Positions 43,413-54,498 of a DNA stretch of 64,000 nt are shown here, piece by piece. Made by a program: the position numbers and the translations under genes. Each line of letters begins with the position of its first letter. The first letter of the stretch is position 1. The stretch lies in contig OW804096.1 in NCBI GenBank assembly GCA_942159475.1, forward strand, positions 39,307,744 to 39,371,743. The letters are read 5' to 3'. Below the pieces are notes generated by a model. The model saw only the letters and a list, made by a program, of their open reading frames with translations. It was not told the DNA's origin and ran no database searches. The stretch is from Sthenelais limicola (Eukaryota > Annelida > Polychaeta > Phyllodocida > Sigalionidae).

Positions 43413-44322
43413 CCCATGGATTCAGGTTATTGCTCAGTCCCTTATAGAGTTGCATTAGGTGGAAATGTATGTGTTAAATATATTATAGTATACATACGGT
43501 ATACAAAATATGGTATGTTTGGCAGCTCTGCCTTATTAACTTATGATTAAGTCAATTCGGCTAAATTATGCTGCTGATTAATGATAATAATATAAGATTG
43601 AGTCGCCAAATAAGGCCCATAAATATTATGTTTCCGGAGAACACGCCAATTGAACCCTGATAATATTTTAATTTTGTAAAAGACTTCAGGGAATGTATAT
43701 AAAATATCAGAGCTTACAATGTGGCAAACAGTTTGGCACTTTAAAAGGCATACTCATTGGTTCATCGTATTTTAGGAGTACTTTAATTCCCCATGGGGAA
43801 ACTAACTTATCTATAAAGTTCCTTGTGTTAGCCGCAGGTGGTTTAATGATTCAAAAATTCATAAAATGACATCTTACATCTGCAATATATTTCTCTGATA
43901 TTCCAATGCAGTACTAAATGTCTAGCTCTGCACACTTCTTTGGACTCTTCGCCAGACTTCAGTTCTTCTCCCTCCATGAATTTTTATTTTTTTTTAGAAT
44001 TTGTATATAGAAAACATCTTTGCAAATGACAATTGGAATGTAGGTAGACTGGTACAAAGTACACTAGCTATAACAATCAAAGAGGTTCATTATCATGACA
44101 ATATTATGGGTTCACGGGCAGCAATTCTATGCAGATCGAGTGTCTTCCGCCCACCGCAGTGTCTAACTACACTAAATCCTAGAAAACATGGATATCGTAA
44201 TACCATAAAACAGCTGGTCGAGGATGTTAGTGTGTCCTTTTAGGGGGACGCCATTCTACTCATATGTTTGGTATGAGTGGGAGTGTTACTTTTGAATTAA
44301 GGAGGGCATGTGTTGTCTAACT
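43413..44322. other. No gene seen
   Basis: AT-rich. The 80-codon frame at 44001-44243 is unassigned. Confidence 0.4.
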
Positions 44323-44567
44323 CATCTGGGTCAGATTTTCAGAAAATGTACAATTGACAGCTCTACACATTTAGGAAATTCTCCTAAATTAGGCTGAAAA
44401 ATGAAGAATACTGGGTATATCTGAGTATATTTAGTATCGCATTGATCTAAAGTATCAGTTCTGTTATGTTAAACTGCATTTTGAAGCTCATTTTTGTCTT
44501 AAATGTGGGTTTTTTGAGAGGATTGGAGAAGGCAAATTGTACATTTTCTGAAATTCTGACCCATCTA
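44323..44567 (+). mobile_element. MITE-A, full length
   Basis: Starts TCTGGGTCAGATTTTCAGAA and ends ATTTTCTGAAATTCTGACCC. Confidence 0.87.
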
Positions 44568-44910
44568 TAGCACATGCTGAGGCCTCCCAGGTACTTGGAG
44601 ATTAACCACCCTCCCCTCCACTGTACCCTACATCAAACCCTTTTTCCTATTCTACACCCAGGAGGACCTGTAACTTGATAGGGATTTATTTCATTACTGT
44701 CTTGTGTCTCCATAGGGGTACCTCAGTAACATAAGCTCGCCATACACTAGTCGCAGTTGTTTTCCTTCTCACTCGTAAATTTATGGGTATGGGATTATGA
44801 CCCACATAGCTGCACGCTGATTGGTTTAATCAGGTTACAAGGTATGATGAAAACAACGTACAATGGCGTCAACAGTAGAGAGCCTGGCCCATGCTGGTCA
44901 GACAAACTCA

Positions 44911-45230
44911 CATGTGATGGTGCTACAAGAAATAGAGGCATGAATCGCAAAATTGATATTTGTCAAAGTGTTTTATTCTCAGAATCACTTTGGTGGAATT
45001 TCTCATTTCTTAGGTATCTAGGGCTTTAGGTCATATGAATACATGTATAAAATTTTAAGATTGGGTATTAGATAAATATATGCATTTCTAAGCTCATCTT
45101 ATAGTGTATATTTTGCTATTTTACTAGTAATTGTCCACCCAGAGATATTGCAAACTTTTTAGAAAAGATTATTAATATATCATTGGAATCGGCTTGATCT
45201 CATCTTGTCAAATCTAATTTTAGCAACACA
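44911..45230 (+). mobile_element. MITE-B, right end degraded
   Basis: Contains CATGTGATGGTGCTACAAGA, ATTTTACTAGTAATTGTCCA and ATCATTGGAATCGGCTTGAT. The right terminal repeat is poor. Confidence 0.72.
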
Positions 45231-45297
45231 TGTTCTTACACTTGCGATGCCTAAATCTGTACAAGAAATATCGCCCGTCATTTACAGAATTACACAT

Positions 45298-45965
45298 TAA
45301 AGCGGCATTCTCAGGTATTACAAAAAATCATAACTTACTGAATTCCCTCATATTATGACTTATAGGACTGGCTTTATCTTAGATTTGGCTGCTGTTGTTA
45401 TATGTTTATACAAGAGTTACTCATATTATGACTTATAGGACTGAATTTATCAATATTCTGCTGCTGTTATAAGTTTATACAAGAGTTACTCATATTATGA
45501 CTTATAGGACTAGATTTATCAATGTTCTGCTGCTGTTATATGTTTATACAAGAGTTACTCATATTATGACTTATAGGACTGGATTTATCAATATTCTGCT
45601 GCTGTTATATATGTTTATACAAGAGTTACTCATATTATGACTTATAGGACTGGATTTATCAATATTCTGCTGCTGTTTTATGTTTATACAAGTGTTACTC
45701 GTTTGTAGAACATTTGGAATTGGAATGACCCGAGAGGAAATAATATGTGATAATATGATAATATGTGAAGTCATCATAGGAAAGGATTTGGGCAGGTCCT
45801 CCAAATACAAACGAGGACATTTTAAAAGCGCTGTAGCAAAAACAACCACACATAATCTTCCAAGATTTTGGTCAACTGACCTTTAGATGGGATGGAAACA
45901 AATGGAACAGAAACTAGAAAATATTTAGATTTTGAGCGACGTTAACTGAGAGTGCAGTTTTAAAT
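45298..45965 (+). mobile_element. MITE-G enlarged by an internal minisatellite
   Basis: Terminal TTAAAGCGGCATTCTCAGGT and GTTAACTGAGAGTGCAGTTT, with CCTCCAAATACAAACGAGGA in the right part as in other copies. The element is about 670 bp instead of about 340 because its left arm is tandemly amplified (see next entry). Confidence 0.8.
45342..45700 (+). repeat. Minisatellite, about 69-bp unit, about five copies
   Basis: Unit: CAAGAGTTACTCATATTATG, ACTTATAGGACTGGATTTAT, CAATATTCTGCTGCTGTTAT and ATGTTTATA. CAAG(A/T)GTTAC recurs at 45411, 45480, 45549, 45620 and 45689, i.e. periods of 69, 69, 71 and 69. The first unit is diverged. Confidence 0.9.
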
Positions 45966-46011
45966 TTATAAATTAATATAATTATCTCATATAATAAGGG
46001 CATATAATGGA

Positions 46012-46056
46012 TAATTAGAGGAAGTTAAATTGTACATTTGCTGAAGGCCTGACCCA
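46012..46056 (+). mobile_element. MITE-A right-end fragment
   Basis: AGAGGAAGTTAAATTGTACA then TTTGCTGAAGGCCTGACCCA. Confidence 0.6.
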
Positions 46057-46079
46057 CCGACAGCTAGCAATTCCCCAAT

Positions 46080-46397
46080 TGTAGATATCTAGCTGTACCA
46101 AACCATAATATTTTATGACTTTTTGTATATTCAAAAACAAAGGTTTGCAATATTTCTGGGTTGAGAACCACTAGTAAAGTAGCTAGATATACTCACTAGG
46201 ACCCCCTTTGAGATCCAAGCATATAACTAATACACTGTTTTGAAATCTGGTGCATGTATTGATACGACTGAAAGCGCTAGATGACCCAAAAATGACAAAT
46301 ATTCCTAGAAAGAGATCTTGTGAATACAACACTTTGAAAAATATCTATTTTGCGACTTCAGTTGCACATCACAAATGTAGATATCTAGCTGTACCAA
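46080..46397 (-). mobile_element. MITE-B part flanked by 22-bp direct repeats
   Basis: A reverse MITE-B segment (46105-46375: TTTGCAATATTTCTGGGTTG, AGAGATCTTGTGAATACAAC, TTTTGCGACTTCAGTTGCAC, ATCACAAA) lies between two identical 22-base repeats starting TGTAGATATCTAGCTGTACC at 46080-46101 and 46376-46397. Confidence 0.75.
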
Positions 46398-46717
46398 CCC
46401 ATTACGCATCTGACTAACCAATCCCTCATTGTTCTAAACTCACACTCCAAGCTAATGGGAATATATAGAGAGTGTAGATCATGATCCTACTGGCAGAATT
46501 GCCTGGAGATAAAGGCATGCGATAAGCCAAGCCTGGTGCACATAGGCCAAGGAAAAGATGGGAAAACTTTGCTAATAGGGAGGAAAGCACACAAATCTTG
46601 TGTGAACTATGCAAGTTTATCATTGGGTTTGGGGCGTCTATTGAGGGTCTATTCAGGCTATTCAGAAGGGTATTACAGGCTTAGTTCCTACGAAGATTTT
46701 TCGCTGCAGTAGTTTCC

Positions 46718-46982
46718 TGTATGTGATGTGTTACAGGAAAATGAGGCGCAAAGGCTCAAATGTGATATTTTTCAAAGAGTTTTATTCACAAGATCTCTTT
46801 ATACGAATGTGTTCATTTTGGGGTTATCTAATGCTCGGAGTCGTATAAATACGCTTATCAACTTTCAAGACCGTGTATTAAATATTTTCATACATTTCTA
46901 AGCTCATCTTTGAGAGTATTCAGCTACTTTACTAGTAAATTTTGTCCACCAAACAAACACTTATTGGATTATTGGACACGTT
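46718..46982 (+). mobile_element. MITE-B, right end missing, close to nAChR exon 2
   Basis: TGTATGTGATGTGTTACAGG, CTAAGCTCATCTTTGAGAGT, GCTACTTTACTAGTAAATTT. It ends 92 bp before the exon 2 boundary, within the intron preceding that exon. Confidence 0.78.
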
Positions 46983-47059
46983 TCATTGATAATACTATCT
47001 GCCTTAACACTTATAATAACTAATAATTGACAGTTCCATATGTATTCACTCGTCTCTTA

Positions 47060-47214
47060 TTTCTCTCTTTTCAGGTACCTACCAAGGGCCAAACGAAAAA
47101 AGACTTTTGTCAGATATTTTTTTAAATTACAACACATTGGAGCGGCCAGTTGCCAACGAAAGTGAAGCTTTGACTGTATACTTTGGTCTGGTGCTGCAAC
47201 AGATCATCGACGTG
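47060..47214 (+). CDS. nAChR: nAChR subunit, exon 2 (coding 47075-47214) with its acceptor
   Basis: The coding part is 47075-47214 (140 bp), after the acceptor TCTCTCTTTTCAG and before donor GTAAAG. The first two bases complete a split Gly codon, then TYQGPNEKRLLSDIFLNYNT is read, followed by the LERPVANESEALTVYFGLVL stretch and QQIIDV. This is the N-terminal helix and first strands of a Cys-loop ligand-binding domain; the ERPVANES segment is diagnostic of nicotinic receptors and NES is an N-glycosylation sequon. The mature subunit forms a pentameric cation channel in neuronal or muscle membrane. The 140-bp size equals exon 2 of vertebrate alpha7 genes. Exon 1 (signal peptide) was not found. 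The start here includes 15 bases of acceptor tract. Confidence 0.93.
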
Positions 47215-49865
47215 GTAAAGTCCCTCTATTATTCTCCCTTCTTTACTTTATACCCCAAGGCATGAAAACATAAAAATATATCCATAAAGTTAAGACTTGA
47301 GCAAGTCAAATTCTTAAGAAAATTGGAACTTGTTAATTCTCGCAATCCTGGGTAAGGTATGTGGTGTGCAAATTTACCACCAGTGATGACTGTCGCCACC
47401 AACACTAGCTAGAGCCTGTGAAGGAAGCTTCCAGTCATAAAGCTAAAACTAAACATTTGGTGGGAAATGGATTCCCGTCTTGCTAATTCAAAATTAATCT
47501 GAATAATACAAATACCTGCGTGATGCTGACATTGTTGTGAATTGTTTGACAATTTATAGTGTGAATATTTATTCTTCTGTGAGCTAAAAACGTAGAGCGG
47601 CACCCGCCCTTTATCACTTTGCCATAGCTGGAAGTACCGCAGTCAAAGCATTGCCAAGAGTACTCCATTATTAAAAGATAGGTGGCGGCTAGATCAAATA
47701 TCGTTAACTGGGACTGCGAGAATTTTTAAGGCTCATTTTATATAACTCTTTATGTTTCCTATGATCAATTATAACTCCAACCAGTAAGAATAACAATATT
47801 TTATTTTAAATTTTAAATATTGGTTTAAGAATACACATTCAATTATCTTACATATTGAATGTATCTAAGTAATCGATCTATATGTTATCAACAGTTTTGA
47901 GACTACATATAAATGATTTATAATTTCGAAAATATTGATAAATTATTGTTAAATAATGAATATTTCACATCTTTGCATGGTGTTTGAATGTTAATCACAC
48001 TTTAACAATTACAACAGAGTTTTAATTCTTCTGTCAAATCTCTGCATTTGGTGTGGCGCTATGACTTTGTCTCCTTCTAACACAACACAATTTAAATTCT
48101 TGGTGTAAAGTTTATAATATTATATATGTGCATGGAAAACACTCCAGAACTAGGAGCAAATGTTACAAAACAGGCAAAGACATGGAAAGGCCCAACCTAT
48201 TTGTTCTTTCTGTTAAAGGATTAATAATCAATATTAAGGGGCTGCTGGTGCACAGTTTGGTGTATAATCCCGTGGAGAAACTGTGAGATTCAGTAGGTCC
48301 ACGATGGATGTTATTAATCCTTTTAGTCTTTGTCTAAAGTGTTTATGGACGGTTACACATAATTAAGCCCTGTGTTCACCAAACCTATTATCTGACGTGG
48401 TAGTTGGCTGACAGCTTAATCGGCTCAGTGGTCACTGGGCCTTACTCTTGGTATTCCTCGTAACTGTCATTACTGGGCGATACATCTATCAAGTTTCAAA
48501 GTGCTATTGAGGCTGAATCTTTCATGAGAATGGAGCTTAAGATGCGGTGTCCACTGAGGAGATGGAAACTGGGCCGACAGAACTAAGATGATTGTATTCA
48601 TTCTATACTGTCAACTGGATGGTCAACTCAGAGATAAAGCTCGCCAGACCCGTGGTGGCCATGTGTGTCCACTAGCGGGACCCGTCAACCGGCCAGTTTG
48701 CCAGTTTGCCAGTTTGCGAGTCTGCCAGTCCAGCGTCAGCTTAGTGAACACTTGGTCTCATTCATTGTCATTCATATATGTATGTGGTTTGGCCAGAACT
48801 TCAATTATTTCAACGTGTTACTAAGTAAAATGCGAGATATTTGATTTTCTGGGGGAAAGTAATGCCAAAGGCATTGACAAAATTTTGGCTTGTTTTGCAT
48901 CTCAGAGATATTACGGGGGTTTTCCCTACTTTTGAGCGCTCCTTTGTTAGACACATTATTTTGGTCAACGATTGGGATTCTGCAGCGACTTTTGAAGGCT
49001 TTGGAGACAAGTTATATCAGACTGATCGGCATTCTGTCTTATTAAGCTCAGAAACGTAACTAATTTTCGACATTTTCCTTCTAAATTGAGACAATATTTC
49101 ATTGACTAAATGAAATAGACCCCCCTTTCCTTCTAGCCCTAAGCTATTGTGTTTGATATAAACTACCTTCTACATATCGGGCTGGTTATATCACACAATG
49201 GCTTTGGGCTGTCAGTTGTAAGGGATCTTTTTTTACGAAGAAGGTTCTTCTACATTTCTGCTTTGGAGCAATTGTCTGAACAAGTATCAACTCCTGCTCC
49301 TGCTATGCCCTTAGAAATTATGTATTCTGAAATTATTTGCTTCAATATTTCAATCCTCTTTTAAATGAAGTTTTTCAATGCTTACATTTAGAATACATCT
49401 TGAAAGAAGTTTTTGTTAAAATACCATAGAGGTGCTTTCTCAAGTTTTCATCTTATATTTTCTGTTCGTTTTCTTAGAATTTTGTTTTCAGATTTTTTCC
49501 TGAAATATTTTATTTTTAGTTGCTTTGAGGAATCAATTTATTTCATATGTTCTCTTTAAACGATACTTGAATGTCAACTGCAGCCCTGAGGATTACAAAA
49601 GTAATCTAAATAACAAGAGTGTGTATAGAAACATTAAGTATTAACCTGATTTCATTCAGGATATATTATATATTTGAATTGTATATGATATACCCATTAC
49701 AGATGGTATATGGGTTAGACCACCAAAGCATCACAATCAGACCTCTTACATCCACCCCAAATAATTGATATTAGTGCGATATTTCTCCAATCCATTTGGC
49801 CAAGACACGGAGGTTTATCAGAAATTTCATGGAGATCTATCAATGTTGAGCTATAACTATAGTCT
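47215..49865. other. nAChR intron, first part
   Basis: Intron between exon 2 and exon 3a, starting GTAAAG. It is strikingly poor in repeats. GCCAGTTT is repeated three times at about 48692-48715. The frames at 48588-49364 show no recognisable domain. Confidence 0.6.
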
Positions 49866-50104
49866 GTGTGTCAGATCGCCTTGAAATGTACAGTTGGTAG
49901 GTCCACATATTTGTGAAATTCGGCTAAATCTAACTGAAAAATGACAAATACTGTTTATCTGGGTATATTTCATATTGTCTTGACTCAGACATTTGTCGGG
50001 TTATGTTAGGCCGTATTTTAAACCTCATTTCTGTTTTAAATTTGGTTCATTTCGAGAGGATTAGTGAAGGCAAATTGTACAATTTCTGGCGATTTCACCC
50101 ATAT
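49866..50104 (+). mobile_element. MITE-A within nAChR intron, diverged
   Basis: GTGTGTCAGATCGCCTTGAA at the left and AATTTCTGGCGATTTCACCC at the right, with TCGGGTTATGTTAGGCCGTA inside. It is the only recognised mobile element between 46983 and 54259. Confidence 0.78.
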
Positions 50105-50725
50105 ACCTAAAGAATTTTTATTCAGCACCCTGGGCCATAGTTTAATATTAGCAGTCACAGCGGAAAATTGAAAAATGAACCCAAATTTCTAAATGAAATT
50201 TTCTCAATCAAATAATATGTTTATGGTTTTTTTTGTGGTCTTTTCCATATATTATCACTATGATTCAATCTATGTCACTATTTTCAATCTATTACAAACA
50301 ACTGTTGGTATCAACTATTTCTGAGGATATGTTGTAAAGCACAAAATACACTTATACAAATATTATCCATATTTAATTCTGCTTGTTTCTTTACTAATGT
50401 ATTCTGTGTTAAATTCTAAATTTCTAACACATTTTGGCATTTACATCTATAGTTCTGTACAATGCCAAATTTGTATTGAGTTTTGAAAGCTTTGATCTCT
50501 CTCCTTGGCCGTTATTCGCACATATAATTATAATAATTGCTGTATTATTCCATCCAACACATTATTTGTACTTCTGAGTATTTTCAATATTAATTTATTC
50601 ATTCTCACAAGGGCGCCTGTACTTATTATTAAACATACATATTTAACATGGGGCCTTTTCATATGCACATTTATGGTTTGACCCACTTTTGAAGCTAACT
50701 AATATCTGTTTTTTATTTTTACCAG
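50105..50725. other. nAChR intron, last part before exon 3a
   Basis: AT-rich, ending in the acceptor tract TTTTTTATTTTTACCAG. Confidence 0.55.
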
Positions 50726-50770
50726 GATGAAAAGAACCAAATATTAACAGCTAATATATGGTTGAACATG
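50726..50770 (+). CDS. nAChR: nAChR alternative exon 3a (loop D)
   Basis: Exactly 45 bp in phase 0, encoding DEKNQILTANIWLNM, bounded by TTTTTACCAG and the strong donor GTAAGT. DEKNQ...NIWL is the signature of nAChR exon 3. The Trp is the loop D tryptophan that lines the complementary side of the agonist site. 45 bp is the usual exon 3 size in this family. 3a is closer than 3b to the common alpha7-type sequence at the variable positions (LT before the NIWL, Met at the end). It joins exon 2 upstream and exon 4 downstream in frame. Confidence 0.93.
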
Positions 50771-50884
50771 GTAAGTTTATGAACGCTGCTGTTGCTACGC
50801 AACGGGTCACGTGGCCTGGAATCAGGTCACGTGGTCCGATTGCGTTTTTTATAATAACCGAAATCTTTTTTGATTTTTCTGCAG
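50771..50884 (+). other. 114-nt intron between the alternative exons
   Basis: A complete short intron, from donor GTAAGT after 3a to acceptor TTTTTGATTTTTCTGCAG before 3b. It has a GC-rich block in the middle (50797-50845) that folds into a hairpin, in contrast to the AT-rich introns around it. TAATAACC near 50852 could serve as branch point. Confidence 0.85.
50797..50845 (+). promoter_or_regulatory. Intronic stem-loop between exons 3a and 3b
   Basis: The left arm 50797-50817 pairs with the right arm 50824-50845 around loop GGAATC. The inner 15 pairs are continuous (12 Watson-Crick, 3 G-U). The outer six pairs (ACGCAA with TTGCGT) follow one bulged A at 50839. Both arms contain GGTCACGTGG. 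Its position in a minimal intron between duplicated exons suggests a role in splice choice; this is inference. Alternatives are a small palindromic insertion or paired E-box DNA elements. Confidence 0.7.
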
Positions 50885-50929
50885 GATGAAAAGAATCAAA
50901 TCATAAACACAAATATCTGGTTAAATTTG
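50885..50929 (+). CDS. nAChR: nAChR alternative exon 3b (loop D)
   Basis: 45 bp in phase 0, encoding DEKNQIINTNIWLNL, with acceptor TTTTCTGCAG and donor GTAAGT. It differs from 3a at 11 of 45 bases and 4 of 15 residues (positions 7, 8, 9 and 15), with the loop D NIWLN core kept. Five of the nine changed codons are synonymous, pointing to purifying selection and hence to use of both exons. Including both exons or neither would keep the frame but add or remove 15 residues, so a splicing mechanism rather than NMD must enforce one choice. Confidence 0.93.
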
Positions 50930-53900
50930 GTAAGTCAGATAGTTTAACGCTAAAAGCCAAAGAGGATAAAACAAGTTGAGAGGCATAAGCCGTAAACTAA
51001 GTGAGGAAAGAAACGACTATATGACTATATCTCTATAAATCATCGACATTTCGGTTTAATAGTTATTCTATGTGTATACTTATATTTGTACAGTATATTT
51101 ATATACATAATAAAATGTGTTCTTTTTTACATACTGAGTCACAACCTACATATATATATATAATAATAACCCACCCTCACATTATAACCCTAGGAGAAAA
51201 AGTATATATATATTTCCTGTCCCCTAGAATAAACTCCCCATGGCATAAAACGAGGTTGAATAAACTAGCTTTTAGCACTTCCCACTCCCATTAATTAACA
51301 ACCACTAGCTAAGCTTTAAAATAATATAAATAAATATTCAACTTCTTTTATCCTCTATTGATTTAAATAAATGTACATGAACCTATTTTCTCTCCTCCGT
51401 GTACCTTTTTCTTAGTTAAGGGAGAAGAATATCTGGAATGCTTTCCCTCTATATATATCATATATACATCTATTCGATCTCAGGGTGGTGTATATGGCAT
51501 TGGTGTTGTCCAGACACGTCATTTGCATATTTGTATTTGAGATCGGACCTTTTTCGTGCTCGGTGGTTTGTGAAATAGGAACCTATCATTATTATACATA
51601 TTATACATCATCTGTTGGTTAATTAACATTTATCTACTCTCCTGTTATCAAAACTATATTTTCCTATTGTATTTTTTGGTCAGCATAACATATTTTTTGA
51701 CTATTACGTGGGCTTTGGTGATGTTGGAATTCATGGTGTACCATTATTTCATATGTGTTTCATTTCAATGCTTTTCCTAAAAAGAAAAGGTCATTTTTTT
51801 TACATTACATTTTAATTTCCTGGGTTCTATATTTTCTAAATAACTGAGAGAGAAAGAAAAATAGTTTGTAAATTGTTTTCAATAATAAAATCGAAATTGT
51901 CCTTGTACATATTTTGAGATACATACTAAACAGATATATTCATATCAAAAAGAGAATTAATAACACTTAAAAATGTCTTTAAAATATCGAAAAGTAATAG
52001 TTTTGCCACCCTGGGGAAAAAAGAGAATAATAAAATACAGAACGCATGTCCAATTTAATGCAGAAACCCTGATAATAAACCATGCATGGTAAAAAGCACC
52101 CTTATACTCTCACCCCACTATTGAATCCACCTTAACCCTCATAAGCCCCACCAGCATTTAACCCTTTTCTACTTATATATATTACTTATAACCTCCCTCA
52201 AAGCATACCCCTTGCGCTCACCCCCTTTCAATCAATACAAAAAAGCGAAAAAAAAACACAAAAAAAATGCTAAAGGACATTCATTACTGCTAGTGAACCA
52301 TTGACTGCGTCTATATATCATCCACCAGTGCTATATAAATATATATATGATGATTAAAAAGCATGAGTTTACCACCTTTGATGCAAATATGTGCATTATG
52401 ACCTATTATCTACTCCCTGACTATATTATTATTATTATTCAACGTGATCGTGAAAGTACAAGTATAAGTGATCCACCCACCTCATCTCTTCAATTCTAGA
52501 CGGCACCTTTCTTATATATGCCTATGGTTAGATATCACCTCCTTTATGTATATATCCATATGCATAATAATAAGTTACATTATTATACATATTAGGTCAA
52601 AATATTTTTTTTTATTTTTGCATTATCAGTACACCATTATATATGCATCTCATGAAACTTAATTATAAAAGAAATACTAGTCTTGTTTATGAATACCACA
52701 AGTGAAAGATCACGATTATGTTTAGCTTTAAAAATGTAAGTCTAGCTTGTGTTGAAATTAGAATATTTGAAATTAAAATTAATTTTCTTGTATGAACTTG
52801 GAAAAGTATGCTTAAACTTAAGTTTTGACATTAGGAATGTACATATTCTAGGCCTAATGTATTGTGAAATGCCTAGGCAAATTGTGCATGCTTGTATATT
52901 TAAGAAACACAGTAAAAATTCATTATGACCACAGGATATATTATGAAATCATTCCTATTCATTTGATTAGTTTTATTCAATTTAGGATCAGAATTGCAAA
53001 ACTTCAAATTTCGATTTGATGGTTGTGTTGATGAAGGGATTTACCTACTAAAATGGGCTACGCTTCTCTGGCTCTTAAATTGGTGTTCACATGCATCTCC
53101 ATCTTATAATATCCTTTTCCCTAACCCCCATGACTACTTTCACAAGACACATACCCCTTCCCACTCTCCTCCTATCTCCGGGAACTGAGTAAGACTTGAA
53201 ATTTCAAACTTTAAAACTGTCCCTTATACCACTGAAACACTGAGACTTTGTTGTTGCGATTATTTAAATCCCAACATGTTGTCCGGATTAACTTACTCGC
53301 AGATATTAATGGACAATATTTCTAATTCTAATTTATTAAATAGTTAACGTTAATAAATAAAAATGTCAAAATTATTTTATTTCAATCATTGTGATGGACA
53401 TTCCTGGAGCTAAGGTTTCAAGCATATTATAAGCACAGATAAAATGCTAGTGCAATTATAAAATAGTGTTTTGACCTCTGTTACATCTTCATTAAACTTA
53501 AAATGAATGTACATGAATCTTGTTGATAACAGTAGTCACAATGAAAAAGTCTCAGTGCATACTAACTGCTCACACAAATAATGTAAATATCGTCCCTTGA
53601 GTTCCAAAAAAGGAATGTCATCTGCGAGAACCCAATGGTCAAACATCAACAAGGGGACCGGTTACAAACTTGAAAATGGAGACAGGTTATGAGATACAAT
53701 GCAATAAAACTCATTGGAGAAAGCAAAGTGAAAGTTCCAAGCAGTCTACCACTTCTGAGACCTAGACTAGTAATATGGCAAAACGTTTAAATCGTGGTCA
53801 AGAAAGTGAAAATTCATCTCAGGACAACCAGGCAGCAGTCATCATCCACTATTTCTGACTGCTCTAGGTAAACTACCTGCTGGATAATTTCTACCTCAAT

Positions 53901-54259
53901 GCTACCTTCGTAAACCTACGATCCACTGAAGAATTACCGACCAGAAAAACTACCAATATCACCATATTATATTACTAAGAAAATAGTTGAATGGGAATGA
54001 TAGTATTGTTAACCTAAACGAAGAATAGGTACTGGTTTTTACTTATTGCTTATCTATGTATAAATAACAATAATAGTAATAATGTTCAGTGAATATCATT
54101 TCTTAATAAGGCAATACCCTTCTAGATGGTTTAATGTTCAACTAAAAATACCTTTAACCAGTTAAAAGAATATCGCCGGCGCAGTAACAAAAGTGAATAT
54201 AGCTGTAAACATCAAACTCTTACAACCATTATAAGACACACAAGGATCCAGGCGGTCCT
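50930..54259. other. nAChR intron after exon 3b, repeat-poor part
   Basis: AT-rich (many TATATA runs) with no MITE copies recognised over 3.3 kb. It holds no convincing third exon 3 copy: I searched by eye for GATGAAAAG-type starts and saw none. Short frames are uninformative. Confidence 0.5.
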
Positions 54260-54498
54260 ATATTGGTCAGATTTTCAGAAAATGTACAATTCGCCTTCAC
54301 CAATCCTCTCAAATAACCCACATATAAGTGAGCTTCAAAATGCAGTTTAACATAACAGAATTGATACTTTAAATCAATGTGATACCAAATATACTCAGAT
54401 ATACCTGGTATTCATCATTTTTCCAGCCTAATTTAGCAGAAATTACTAAATATGTAGAGCTGCCAATTGTACATTTTCTGAAAATCTGACCCATATAA
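54260..54498 (-). mobile_element. MITE-A, full length, in nAChR intron
   Basis: TATTGGTCAGATTTTCAGAA at the left and ATTTTCTGAAAATCTGACCC then ATA at the right. Confidence 0.86.

Noticed and set aside
45342..45700. CRISPR-like array
   Set aside because: Units are tandem without spacers and belong to a MITE in eukaryotic DNA.
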